Below are positions 33,121 to 44,851 of a DNA stretch of 64,000 nucleotides, one piece after another. The position numbers were made by a program, and so were the translations under genes. The stretch covers positions 16,001 through 80,000 of the forward strand of contig CAJHNH020001120.1 in NCBI GenBank assembly GCA_905116865.2, in the 5' to 3' direction. Origin of the DNA: Candidula unifasciata. Lineage: Eukaryota; Mollusca; Gastropoda; Stylommatophora; Geomitridae. Under the pieces are notes generated by a model. It made no database searches, was not told the origin of the DNA, and saw only the letters and a list, made by a program, of their open reading frames with translations. Every line of letters starts with the position of its first letter. Position 1 is the first letter of the stretch.

Positions 33121-34640
33121 TTTACAGTGCTGGTATACATGCTCAGCATTTTCAGGCTCCAAGGGACTCTCCGTGTTTCCGATACCGAAAAATTTGAGTT
33201 GGCAACGATGATGATGACGACAGTAGCTACAATGATGTAGGTAAAACTCACGAATCCAGATGCAGCCACGTGAATGTCTTGCCAGTGCAGTTTCAAAGAC
33301 TTTTGCTGAAGTCAGGGAGATTCCACAACCAACCCGCTCCCTGGGGTGCACTAAATCTCCACATCGACTGGGTCAACGAATAATTAGTTGGGTGACCAAA
33401 CTTTATTTTCGCCGACTTTCCTCCAGGAACATCGAAACCTAGGCGTACAGGCACCCTACGCGCTCCACTCCCCTTCCCTTAATTCATATGCGACACCCCT
33501 TCTTTCCTTCTTCACTTCAAGTAGCAAGCTAAAAAATTAAAAATGATGTAACTAGGAATCACAAGAGGGGGAGAAAGATGAGAAAATAAGAAGAAGTAGA
33601 CTCTTGACTAATCCTAACTAAGAGCGAGCCCAGCCACTATTGACGAGACACTTGCTTTGTGAACAAAATGCCAGCTTGCGTGTCTGGAAATCCCGGGCTA
33701 AATAAATAACGGCTTGAAAGAAACTTGGAATTTTGTTCTGTACTTTTTCCTCCCATGTGTAGACAGCCCTTCTATTATATCATTCGTTGCTATGCGTCGG
33801 CTGTAAACAATGTAGCGTTTCTGGTAATGCCGTCACTGTCTGTCGATTGTTATCTTTACTAAATTTGGACACGAACCACATTTCGTGTCCCCAAAGCTAC
33901 CATAGCAAAATGTTGCTTGCAAATTGTATGTTTATGCCTACCATAACAGGGGATTTCAGGAGTCTGTCTTGTTTTCTTTCTTAACAGATAAACAGCACAA
34001 TCTAGTGCTGTTTACTTTGGTGTCAGAACTTAATCAATCAGGTACCGTCTCCGCAATGAAGACTGGCTACACGGAATCTTCAACACTCTCTTCTGTCTCC
34101 CCGGCACCTCTCTTAGAATATCCCTCACCCCACTTGTAACGATGTCTACAACTTGTTCGCCTGCCTTCTATTTCTCCCTCTAGTATGGTTTCTATAAGAA
34201 TGTTATGTCCCTTAAATACTCTATTAACTGATTGTAAAAACATGTCCCACCTCAAGGAATGCATTCAGAGAGATTAACACTCAGTGACTCCATGAATTGA
34301 CAAATCGTTCGTTGTTCTCTTTATACATTCAACTACGTTAATAAATTTTGCATCAGATGTTATCAGGGTCCTAAAGTACTTGAACGTATCAACTTGCTTG
34401 AGGATTGTCCCATGTACTTTAATGTTGCATTTCAAGTGTCCATTATCTTTGTAACTTACGTAATCTATAGTGCAAAGTGGAAATCAAAAAGACACTGGTC
34501 AGGAGATTAATCAGGGTATTTGTTTTCTAGATAGAAACGTGCGAAATTGTGGTGCCGCTATCCACCAGAAAATATCGATTACAGTTGTGCTGAGAAACAA
34601 ATGATGCATATAACAAGGTACCGGTACAGCGTACAGCCAG
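33121..34640. other. Non-repetitive stretch, no gene established
   Basis: This has the most even base composition of the window. A minus-strand open stretch (33351 to 33255) ends at GTGAGT and reads VFETALARHSRGCIWI, but no upstream acceptor or partner exon is apparent. Other frames are short. I cannot call a gene. Confidence 0.35.
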
Positions 34641-35140
34641 AATAACACCCTGATATAATTTTAGATACAAATTACAGTCAGGTTATAAACAGCATATTCA
34701 CACCAACACTGTGCTACCAGTGCCAGGCATGGACATTACCAAAGACTAACCTACGTAAAATTAACACTTGTGAAATGAGATGCCTGAGAAAAGCCGTCAA
34801 CTATCCTGAGATAAATTTAGACATTATATTATCAGACAGACTGTAGGAACACCACCACGCAACAATTTCACTGAGAAACAAAAGATAAAATGATTTGGTC
34901 ATCTATTAAGAATGCAGAAGAACAACTACCCACACAGGCGTTACACAGGAAAAGATCTGAAGTGAAAGCAAGAGGTCGCTCTAGTAGAACATGGACTGAT
35001 GGGATTAAAGAGCTTCTACATAGACACGGAATAACAGTAACTATTCTTGCCCATCTAGCAAAGGCTGGCAAACTGTTCCTTCCGACGGCGCTTAAAGGCA
35101 GAAGTGAATATTGATGATGATGATGATGTTGATGATGATA
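34641..35140 (+). mobile_element. LINE 3' fragment with (TGATGA)n end
   Basis: Decayed non-LTR ORF2 end: a C-E-M-R-C-L-R-K motif near 34770, FGHLLRMQKNNYP near 34890, and a TTGATGATGATGATGATG tail. Stops and frameshifts make it inactive. A long open frame begins in its tail but is mainly the next array. Confidence 0.75.
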
Positions 35141-35650
35141 ACAAATTACAGTAACATATTCAAAGAGCACAGCAATGATTCACAAGCAAACCTTTTTATT
35201 TTTTGCCGAAAAAGACTGAGCACTTATGGTTCCGCAAAGAGTGAATTAATGATGCTTCTGTCAACGTTGTCACGAAGGAGGCCAGGCTGGGGGACAAAAA
35301 CTGCTCCAAAGGGAGAGCACACTGCAATTATTGTAACAACACAAGACATTATCTCTCTTTGCCTCGCTCTTCACTTCCACTGGAGTACTTCAGTCACTGC
35401 TTGTGTGGAGGCACGTGCGCCGGGTGGATGTGAATCCACAGAATATGATCCACTAATTGAAGATGTGAGAGCTGTCCGTGAGCTTGACATCAGATACTCC
35501 CGGCTCGGGCAGGGTTTTCAGGTTTCACAAGAAACGGACGAGCCAGAAAAAACAGGCAACTGTGCTGGGAAGGGGAGGACAGCTCGGGTTTGGGAAGTTC
35601 GTGTGTCAGTTTGTGACCGCTGTGTGTTTGCGTGTGTGTATGTTGTGGGT

Positions 35651-36263
35651 AAATGGGCTGTGGTTATGCGGATTGTGGTTACATGGATTGGTGGATGTGG
35701 TTATATGAGCAAGCGGGCTGTGGTTACATGGATTGGTGGATGTGGTTATGTGAGGAAGCGGGCTGTGGTTACATGGATTGGTGGATGTGGTTATGTGAGG
35801 AAGCGGGCTGTGGTTACATGGATTGGTGGATGTGGTTATATGAATAAGCGGGCTGTGGTTACATGGATTGGTGGGTGTGGTTATGTGAGGAAGCGGGCTG
35901 TGGTTACATGGATTGGTGGATGTGGTTATGTGAGGAAGCGGGCTGTGGTTACATGGATTGGTGGATGTGGTTATGTGAGGAAGTGGGCTGTGGTTACATG
36001 GATTGGTGGATGTGGTTATGTGAGGAAGCGGGCTGTGGTTACATGGATTGGTGGATGTGGTTATGTGAGGAAGCGGGCTGTGGTAACATGGATTGGTGGA
36101 TGTGGTTATGTGAGGAAGCGGGCTGTGGTAACATGGATTGGTGGATGTGGTTATGTGAGGAAGCGGGCTGTGGTAACATGGATTGGTGGATGTGGTTATG
36201 TGAGGAAGCGGGCTGTGGTTACATGGATTGGTGGATGTGGTTATGTGAGGGAGCGGGCTGTGG
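35651..36263. repeat. 45-bp minisatellite, 13-14 units
   Basis: The unit contains GGGCTGTGGTTACATGGATT, GGTGGATGTGGTTATG and TGAGGAAGC. Forty-five bases are 15 codons, so a 409-codon frame reads through (cycle RAVVTWIGGCGYVRK). It lacks any signal of a real gene. Confidence 0.96.
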
Positions 36264-36865
36264 TTAAGTGGGCTGTGTGTAGTGCGTTGTGGTTATGTAG
36301 GTTGGGGTCAAGTGGACTGTGGGTAGTGGGTCATGGTTAAGTGGGTTGTAGTTAAGTGGGTTGTAATTAAGTAGGTTGTAGTTAAGTAAGATGGGGTTAC
36401 GTGGGTTCTGGTTAAGTGGGTTGTGTTCAAGTTAAATGTGGTTAAGTGGGCTGTAGTTAGTGGTTTGTGGTTAAGTGAGCTGTGTGTATGTAGGTTGTGT
36501 TTAAGTGGGCTGTGGTTAAGTGGGCTGTGTGTATGTAGGTTGTGTTTAAGTGGGCTGTGGTTAAGTGAGCTGTGTGTATGTAGGTTGTGTTTAAGTGGGC
36601 TGTGGTTAAGTGGGCTGTGTGTATGTAGGTTGTGTTTAAGTGGGCTGTGGTTAATGGTTGTGTTTAAATGGGTTGTGGTGTAAGTGGGTTGAGATTAAAT
36701 GGGCTGTGGTGTAAGTGGGTTGAGATTAAGTGGGCTTTGTGTAGTGGGTTGTGGTTATGTGGGTTGTTGTCAAGTGGACTGTGGGTTGTGGTTAAGTGGG
36801 TTGTGGTTAAGTGGGTTGTGGTTAAGTGGGTTGTGGTTAAGTGGGTTGTAAAGTGGGTTGTGGTT
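36264..36865. repeat. Degenerate GTGGTTAAGTGGGTT repeats
   Basis: Short units of 14-18 bp (GTGGGCTGTGGTTAA and variants), including a 54-bp composite with TGTGTGTATGTAGGTTGTGT repeated about four times (36475-36640). They appear derived from the adjacent 45-bp array. Confidence 0.9.
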
Positions 36866-37139
36866 ATGCGTGTTACGAAGCTTATAAATTTATGTGGGTC
36901 ATGAGTGTTGCCTGACGTTCCGGAAACTTATGAAAGCTAACATACAATCATAACAATATAGTACTTAGCGTACGACGTACATACATACACATATGTAGGT
37001 TGTCACTTACGCATGCACAGTCCATTCATCTGTCCCCCAGTCTGTCCTTGTAACTATCTGTTGCACACACATCCGCCTATCACAAGCACAAAGTAGAACA
37101 AACAATATACAAAGTACGCCAACATTGAGAAGAAACCTC

Positions 37140-37740
37140 CCAAGGACTGTTGCCGTGCCCGGAGCTATGAGTCACTCCCAGACTTCCATCCTGATTTTCT
37201 CTCCTGGTGTCATGTGATAGGTCACGTGAGCATTCCAACAGAATCTATCGCTGGAAACAAGTGATTGGTACTTCCGGCCAGCAAGTAGAATGGTCAGAAA
37301 TCACTAAGCGAAGTCCTTCTTTCGAGGGTGGAAAAAAAAAGGAGGAGGGGGGGGGGGGGTGATCCTACGATCCCACATATTCTCATCTGGAAAGATATTC
37401 TTCTTCTTTTTTCTTTGTGTTCGGTTTCGTATGCTCGGATCAGACCATCAGGTGGGTTGCCTCTATGAACTCGCATGTCAGCAGCAGGTCCTTTATGGTT
37501 CCCCACAGCTTGCTCTGCACACTTTGCTCTTGAGGCCAGGTGTCTTTCTTGAAATTGTCAACATAGACACATCAGCCATCGTATAGTGCTGGAGAAGGCC
37601 ACGTTTCCCCCAGCACAGACACATCCGCCATCTTGTAGTGCTAGAGAAGTCCCCTAACACAGACACATCCGTCATCTTGTGTTTCCGGAAAACCTCAGCC
37701 TGCAGAACTGGACAATGCGAAGACAATGGCGGCACGTCAA
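37140..37740. promoter_or_regulatory. Promoter-like GC-richer stretch
   Basis: It carries GGTCACGTGAGC (E-box, 37212-37223), ACTTCCGGCC (ETS type, 37270-37279), three copies of an ACATC-CGCCATCTTG-like element (YY1 type) at about 37569-37580, 37620-37636 and 37665-37679, and an ATG in GACAATGGCGGCACG at 37722 that opens only 16 codons. These motifs cluster at animal promoters, but no transcript is visible. Motif reading only. Confidence 0.3.
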
Positions 37741-37867
37741 TATTTTTCTTGGCTCCTTGAGCTGGAAATTGTTTGAGAATTGTCTCGTTGCTGTATCTTA
37801 CAGTTATACACTTTTTAAATTATCATATGGCTTCCGTAGCTGGCGCTAAAATACTGTTTCTCTAGTG

Positions 37868-38055
37868 AACATAGGTCGGCGTCTGTGGCTTAGGCGTTGT
37901 GAACGCGCTTCGTAATGCCGGGGTGTTAGGTTCGATCCCAGCTGCGGATTACGTGGGGAATCGTGAATATGATGGCAGGCTCGTATTTCTATAGAGCAGT
38001 CGACAGTTAGTGAATGATGTGGTGAACATAATTCCGTCCACATTTACTTTCTGGG
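37868..38055 (+). mobile_element. SINE family G copy, tRNA-headed
   Basis: GTCGGCGTCTGTGGCTTAGG (box A) and GGTTCGATCCC (box B) about 48 bp later; GTGAACGCGCTTCGTAATGC is shared with 59431-59520. The body then resembles family D (TATAGAGCAGTCG, TGAATGATGTGGTGAAC). It is not a functional tRNA, as no acceptor stem closes. Confidence 0.75.
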
Positions 38056-38308
38056 AAACTACAAGTTACTGGGAAGGGAGGGGGGGGGGGGTTAATTTTT
38101 TGTGTGTGTGGGTGGGTGCGCCAGAGTCCAGCGACTATTGGTTAGGTACACTCCAAGTGTGGTTTGTGCATCCATGATACTTGTTACTTTTGTTTCCTGT
38201 ATTTAACATTTCGCTAACGATAGTTTATTTCCATTTATTACTTTTGATTTCTGTCTCTAACAATTTCGCTAATGATAGTTTGTTACTAGTTGTTACGTGT
38301 TTCGACAG

Positions 38309-38424
38309 TAGCTTATTGTTAGAGGACTGGAATGGAACAAAACTAGAAAGAAAATTGCTGATGGAGAAGTCTAGCGATCTCTCTGGCAAACCTCTAAACC
38401 CCATGGTAGAAGAGCAGCTACTAA
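38309..38424 (+). CDS. Host gene candidate exon 14
   Basis: The acceptor is GTGTTTCGACAG and the donor A|GTAAGTAAG. With one leading base the frame reads SLLLEDWNGTKLERKLLMEK, SSDLSGKPLNPMVEEQLL plus one base (phase 1). Of the other two phases, phase 0 begins with TAG. The peptide is helix-prone and charged, like the rest of the gene. It needs phase 2 from upstream, given only by the short form of exon 13, and it supplies phase 1 to 61928. Confidence 0.5.
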
Positions 38425-39000
38425 GTAAGTAAGTTGTTACGTGTCATTTCCCTGTTTCCTCTCATACATTGCACAAACCCCTCTTTTCCCAATCCATAAT
38501 TAAAAACACAGCAACATCCACACACCCGCTCAGAATCTCTGCCGGCTCTATAAAGGCAAATGGGCACATTAGAAAATGGATGTAATGGACTGCCGGTGAC
38601 GAGTGGCCAGATCTGATCCGGCGGTGCCAGCCAAAATGGGCCATCTGGGTTTGTTCTGGTTGGCCCTGGAAAATCAAATGCGCGGGGCGGTTTGGCTTCT
38701 AATGGCCCAAAGTTCCCCGGTGTAATCAAATAAGTGAATTATTAATGCGTTGCTTTTAGGGCCGACGGGAACGACAAGGAAAAGGGAGGGGTAACCGACA
38801 ATTAGGGGCCGGGGCTGTGTGTTTTCATCAGTAAATTATGGTCATTTAATTACGTACGGTAAAGGGTCATGAGAAGAAACAGATCGTGTGTAGAATATGT
38901 TGACTGTTTGTTGTCGTGGGGTCAGAGAAATCAAACAAGTGGAGAAGAATGACTAAGAGGAAACAACAATTGTTGCTGTCTAGGCAGAGATGATGGAATT

Positions 39001-39072
<72 letters not shown>

Positions 39073-39106
39073 ATAGTAGAAATAGTAGTAAAAGTAGTAA
39101 TAGTAA

Positions 39107-39168
<62 letters not shown>

Positions 39169-39169
39169 A

Positions 39170-39212
<43 letters not shown>

Positions 39213-39258
39213 TATAGTAGTTGTAGTAGTAGTAGTGATAGTGGTAGTGAGGGTGGTG

Positions 39259-39313
<55 letters not shown>

Positions 39314-39400
39314 AAATAGTAGTGATAGTAGTAGTAGTAGCAGTAGTAGTAGCAGCAGCAGCAGTAGTAGTATTAGGAGTAGTAGTAGTTATTGTTGGTG
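39001..39400. repeat. (AGT)n trinucleotide tract
   Basis: About 400 bp of AGT with GGT, AAT and AGC interruptions. Thr- or Val-rich frames are by-products. Confidence 0.96.
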
Positions 39401-39488
39401 CTGTTACTGTTGTCATTACGGTATCCGTACAATCTGTGGGGTTGTAAATATATTTTTCAATCACGCAAGCCCATTCGATTCCATTCAT

Positions 39489-41150
39489 GCAATTTTTACT
39501 TGATCTTATCAATAAAAACATTTGTTACTGGAACTTATCTATAAAAACATTTGTTACTGGAACTTATCCATAGAATCATTTGTTAATGGAACTTATCTAT
39601 GAAAACATTTGTTACTGGAACTTATTTATAAAAACATTTGTTACTGGAACTTATCCATAGAAACATTTGTTACTGGAAATTATCTATCAAAACATTTGTT
39701 ACTGGAACTTATATATAAAACCAGTTCTTACTGGAACTTATCTATAAAAACATTTGTTACTGGAACTTATCTATAAAAACATTTGTTACTGGAACATATC
39801 TATAAAAATATTTGTTACTAGAACTTATCTGTAAAATCATTTGTTACTGGAACTTATCCATAAAAACATTTGCTACTAGAACATATCTATAAAAACATTT
39901 GTTACTGGAACTTATCTATAGTAACATTTGTTACTGGAACTTTTCTATAAAAACATTTGCTACTGGAACTTATCCATAGAATCATTTGTTAATGGAACTT
40001 ATCTATGAAAACATTTGTTACTGGAACTTATTTATAAAACATTTGTTACTGGAACTTATCCATAGAAATATTTGTTACTGGAAATTATCTATCAAAACAT
40101 TTGTTACTGGAACTTATATATAAAACCAGTTCTTACTGGAACTTATCTATAAAAACATTTGTTACTGGAACTTATCTATAAAAACATTTGTTACTGGAGT
40201 TTTTTCTATAATAGCAATTGTCACTAGAACTTATTCCATGAAAACAATTGTTACTGAAACTTATTGTATACAAAATAAAAAAGAATTGTTACCAGAACCC
40301 ATTCTATAAAAAAAATTGTTACTGGAACTTACTCGATAAAAACATTTGTTACTGGAACTTATCTATAAAAACATTTGTTACTGGAACTTTATAAGAACAT
40401 TTGTTACTGAAACTTATTTATAAAAAACATTTGTTACTGGAACTTATCCATAAAAACATTTGTTACTCGTACTTATCTATAAAAACAATTGTCACTAGAA
40501 CTTATTCCGTGAAATCAATTGTTACTGAAACTTATTGTTTAAAAAATAAAAAAAAAGAATTGTTACCAGAACTTATTCTATGAAAACAATAGTTACTGGA
40601 ACTTACTCGATAAAAACAATTGTCACTGGAACTTATTGTATTAAGAAATATATTTTTTTTTTAAATCGTTACTGGAACTTATTCTATAAAAAGAATTATA
40701 ACTGAAACTTATTCTATAAAATAATATTTACTAAAACCTTTTATATAAAAACAATTGTTACTGGAACTTATTCTATAAAAACAATTGTTACTGGAACTTA
40801 TTCTATAAAAACAATTGTTACTGGAACTTATTCTATAAAAACAATTGTTACTGGAACTTATTCTATAAAAACAATTGTTACTGGAACTTATTCTATAAAA
40901 ACAATTGTTACTGGAACTTACTATTAAAGACAATTTGTTACTGGAACTTTTTTTTTTATAATACAGTTATTACCTGAACTTATTCTATACAGACAATTGT
41001 TGCTGGAACTTATTCTGTACATATTTTTGTTAGTGGAACTTATTCAGTAAAAACCTATTTTGTACACACAATTGTTCCCGGAACTTTTTTTATAGAACAA
41101 TTGTTCCTGGAATGTATTCTATAAAAAGACAATTGTTACTGGAACTTTTC
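39489..41150. repeat. 29/30-bp minisatellite, about 56 units
   Basis: The 29-bp unit contains ACATTTGTTACTGGAACTTA then TCTATAAAA. From about 40.2 kb a 30-bp type with ACAATTGTTACTGGAACTTA and TTCTATAAAA takes over, with six almost perfect units at 40743-40925. Long homopolymer insertions (poly-T, poly-A) interrupt the right half. Confidence 0.96.
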
Positions 41151-41233
41151 TGGAAGCCTCCACTGCCAGGATGTAACGGAAGTCGCCGTCAGGCTGACAC
41201 AGCTAGTCTACAAAAATGGTTTAAATCCTTATA

Positions 41234-41420
41234 TCTGAAGCCGAGGTGGTGAAGCGGTTAGACGAAGGCCTCCGACCGGGGCCGTCTTAACGACATTATA
41301 GGTCCCCGGGAAAACCAATGTGCTGGGGCCTCAGGTCAAACCAATGTGCTCGGGTACCCAGGCAAACCAATGTGCTGGGGCACCCGGAGAAAACGAATGT
41401 GTTAGGCTGCCAACGAAAAC
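41234..41420 (+). mobile_element. tRNA-like head joined to short AATGTGCTGGGG repeats
   Basis: GCCGAGGTGGTGAAGCGGTT at 41240 looks like a box A of a Leu/Ser-type tRNA head, but no box B follows. Instead GGGGCCGTCTTAACG (as at 32818) starts and an ACCAATGTGCTGGGG motif recurs three or four times. A broken composite. Confidence 0.5.
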
Positions 41421-41484
41421 GACTTGCAGGAGTTTTACTGGCACTTCACAACAAAACTAGTGTTGTCACGGATTAGACGGCACA

Positions 41485-41690
41485 GTATTAAACTTCTAGA
41501 AACTTCTTATCTGGCAAGTCTACATCAAGCTGGTCGCCTTTACTTTCAAGGACTTTTCATGCTAACAATTTTACATGTGTCCACCTGGGAGATTTTAGAA
41601 AATATTTGATTGGATACAGATATGAACCTAGGTACTTCGCACCCACAGGCAAGCATCTAACATCTACACCACAAATTGTGGGGAAAAAAA
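41485..41690 (-). mobile_element. Diverged SINE family D-like copy
   Basis: ATCAAGCTGGTCGCCTTTAC, TTCAAGGACTTTTC, GATATGAACCTAGG and GGCAAGCATCTAACATCTAC keep the family order on the minus strand, heavily mutated. Confidence 0.6.
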
Positions 41691-42068
41691 TTCACATTAC
41701 TTGCTTAGTTTTCGTTTACTGAAAGGATGAAACAGACACACGAACACACAGACGGCTAGAGCGCGAGCCACTAGGCGAGGGAGCTGTCTGGTCAGGATGA
41801 GACCAAGACCCAATCTTAGTGACGGGAGATGTCCCCTGTCCCAGTTCCACAGCCAGGAAGAATTTCCCGTCCTAGTTCCACAGTCGGGGAGAATTCCCTA
41901 GTGGCCTATTGTATTTCAGCTTAAGACTGATGTCCCCTGAGGATTTCAGTGTCAGTTAAACGAGTGTTACATTGCTGAAATATGGGGTCTTGATGTCGTG
42001 TTCCAGTGTTTCATTTTTTCTGTCCATACATCTCTCCCTTTTTTTTCTACACCCCTACACCCGCTCTA

Positions 42069-42069
<1 letters not shown>

Positions 42070-42136
<67 letters not shown>
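42070..42136. repeat. (CT)n microsatellite
   Basis: A pure CT run of about 66 bp. Confidence 0.97.
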
Positions 42137-42137
<1 letters not shown>

Positions 42138-42274
42138 TCTCTATATTTTTAGTTTTTTCAGTCTTTTCATTTCCATATCTTTCTGTCCCTGTCTCTATCC
42201 ATATCCCCTCTCTCTCTCCCTCTTTCTCCGTCTGTCTCCATCTATCACTCGCTTTGTCCGCACTTCTCACTTAC

Positions 42275-42482
42275 TCCACTGGGAACTACTTTCGAAGTCT
42301 GAGTGCATCTGCCTGAGAAGCAAAGGAATCAGCAGTCTGTACACAAATGAGTCAGGTCTGTAAAACGGATGCACACACATCACTCAGGTTCTGGAACAGG
42401 ACTGCAGTCGAGAAGTGGATGAACAACCAGAACTTTCCGTTAGAGTTTACAGGTGGTGAACACGAAGAAGACGAAAAGAAGT
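42275..42482 (+). mobile_element. SINE-like family B, 3' two-thirds
   Basis: CCACTGGGAACTACTTTCGA to the GAACACGAAGAAGACGAAAA tail; the 5' third is missing. Its tail runs straight into the sequence that seeds the next array. Confidence 0.85.
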
Positions 42483-42484
42483 TT

Positions 42485-43510
42485 CAAGAGGTATATGATG
42501 TCAGCTGATACCGACAAACAAACCCAGAGGGAGTTGGTCGGTAGGAATGCGTTAAACTGAAATACTGTAGCCATATTACCCATCGGAGTGGTGTAGGTAA
42601 AACAGTCTTAACAGTCATTGTTCTCATGTAAAAGGCAGGGTTCTAATCTTGACAGTCATGGTTCTCGGGTAAGAGAGACAGGGTTTGAGACTTGGCAGTC
42701 ATGGTTCTCGGGTAAGAGAGACAGGGTTCGAGTCTTGGCAGTCATGATTCTCAGGTAAGTGAGACAGGGTTCGAGTCTTGACAGTCATAATTCTCAGGTA
42801 AGAGAGAGAGAGAGAGGGCTCGAGTCTTGGCAGTCATAGTTCTCGTCTAGGAAACAGGGCTCGAGTCTTGGCAGTCATAGTTCTCGGGTAAGAAACAGGG
42901 CTCGAGTCTTGGCAGACATAGTTCTCGGGTAAGAAACAGGGCTCGAGTCTTGGCAGTCATAGTTATCGGGTAAGAGAGACAGGGCTCGAGCCTTGGCAGT
43001 CATGATTCTCGGGTAAGAGAGACAGGGCTCTATTCTTGGTGTCATGGTTCCTGTGTAAGAGAGACAGTACTGGAGTCTTGGCAGTCATAGTTCTCGGGTA
43101 AGAGACAGGGTTCAAGTCTTGGCAGTCATAGTTCTCGAGTAAGAGACAGGGTTCAAGTCTTGGCAGTCATAGTTCTCGGGTAAGAGATAGGGTTCAAGTC
43201 TTGGCAGTCATAGTTCTCGGGTAAGAGACAGGGTTCAAGTCTTGGCAGTCATAGTTCTCGAGTAAGAGACAGGGTTCAAGTCTTGGCAGTCATAGTTCTC
43301 GGGTAAGAGATAGGGTTCAAGTCTTGGCAGTCATAGTTCTCGGGTAAGAGACAGGATTCAAGTCTTGACAGTCATGGTTCTCGAGTAAGAGACAGGGTTC
43401 AAGTCTTGGCAGTCATAGTTCTCGTGTAAGAGACAGGGTTCAAGTCTTGATAGTCATGGTTCTCGAGTAAGAGACAGGGTTCAAGTCTTGGCAGTCATGG
43501 TTCTCGGCCA
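42485..43510. repeat. 41-bp minisatellite, about 22 units, grown from a mobile-element segment
   Basis: 42485-42640 matches 45646-45800 (AAGAGGTATATGATGTCAG, ACAAACCCAG, GAACAGTCTTGGCA-type). The array unit GTCTTGGCAGTCATAGTTCT CGGGTAAGAG ACAGGGTTCAA is the end of that segment repeated. At 45.77-45.83 kb the same motif occurs only about 1.5 times. Confidence 0.9.
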
Positions 43511-43654
43511 AGAGACAGGATTTGGCTAGCCAGAGAGTGGATACGCAACAATAGCGACACTCTTGACTTACATTTGGCCGATTCAGAGGGATTTGGTAGG
43601 TGCCGAGACTCTTTCTGGTAGTCATTGATCTGGGTCGTTTCTGCAAAGGTTAGG

Positions 43655-44010
43655 CTACATGATGATGCTGAAATACTGGGTCGAATAAACCAAGTCACTT
43701 CTAAACATGTAAAAGACATAACTAACAAAAGAGGCGAAATCAACACAACAGAAATGAAATGTCTACGACGAGTTCTAAATGCAGAGAAGAAGAGATATGG
43801 TCAGAAATGAGGACTCCGTGAAACCTGATGGAACTAAGCCAGAGCTAAACTACTCAAGAGACAACAGATCATATGGTTCCAACATGTATCAACACTACCA
43901 TAAGATGGTGCAACACAGAGAGAGCCCTGTCACTTAATGACAACGAAAGCGGAAGTGGAGCACTCCATGCAAGCAAAAGACGGATATAATATCAGATGAT
44001 GTCTGCCAGT
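43655..44010 (+). mobile_element. LINE 3' fragment
   Basis: One frame reads RGEINTTEMKCLRRVLNAEK, the usual E-M-K-x-L-R segment after the reverse-transcriptase core. Later frames carry stops. 5'-truncated and inactive. Confidence 0.75.
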
Positions 44011-44369
44011 GTCTCTCTGCCAAATGCTAAAGTCCAACAACTGTTCGATGAACCAGTCGTAAGCTTGTCACCCTGGTCGTGATGGTAAGCGGCAAATTTG
44101 CTACCACAGCGACAATATATAACACCAAATCTGACAATACCTGTTGCAAAGTCACCATATCGTCTTGTCTTGTCCGAGAGTCCGATAAAGTGCAGCAGGG
44201 GAAAATCGAGGCCTGGCTTCATGACCCAGGTCGGCCCACCTTCCCAGACTGTATGAGAGGTAATGGGAGGAAACAATCGTCGACGAGGGATCTTTCCACT
44301 GATGAAGGGTGGACCCCTGGTGGGCATGCTCCCCTGGGGAATTCTTCTTATCAGAGGCTGTAAATACAA
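43992..44369 (-). other. Unassigned 125-codon open frame
   Basis: The minus-strand frame holds RRRLFPPITSHTVWEGGPTW and GVIYCRCGSKFAAYHHDQGD, and it is mixed in composition, not repetitive. No splice partner or family is recognised, and the + strand is also open over 94 codons here. It may be part of a mobile element. Confidence 0.25.
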
Positions 44370-44851
44370 TTATCTACGTAGTACATACCATAGCTCGAAC
44401 CTGATGCCTCTTCAAAACCTGACGTTGAAAAAAAGCATAAATGGAATGGAGAAAGAAACAAAGAAAGAACATGAAGTTTGGCAATATGATTTTTCAAGAG
44501 ATGACCTGAAAACTTAAGATGCCTGGCAAATTTAAGACAACTGTCACGTTGGCATAAAATAGGAAGGAAGAAAGTTCGTAACTGAATTTCCAAAGAAAGA
44601 AACTAAAAAAAAAAAGACAGGCCAAAAAAAAAAAATATAAAAAAATACGGTAATTTTATAATGGACAACGTTTAAATTGTATGGAAAAAAACATAACTGC
44701 ACTCATGAGTCATCGTTTGATTGCGTGGGTAGGGGTCAAGGTCAAGGGCTGCAATGACCCGACTATGGTCTATGAAATCTAAAACATTTACAACGTACGT
44801 GAAGTTTGTGCACAATTTTGATCTCTGTGAACTGGTATGCTCTGTGTCACG

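Noticed and set aside
33255..33351. Minus-strand exon-like segment ending at GTGAGT
   Set aside because: No acceptor, partner exon or recognisable protein pattern supports it.
35111..36340. 409-codon frame with 15-residue repeats
   Set aside because: The 45-bp unit is a multiple of three; the non-repeat start lies in a decayed LINE tail.
37868..37940. Possible tRNA gene with A and B boxes
   Set aside because: No acceptor stem or anticodon arm closes, and the sequence continues into a SINE body shared with 59431.
41240..41275. Possible tRNA (Leu/Ser-like start)
   Set aside because: Only the first half is present; it passes into an unrelated repeat.
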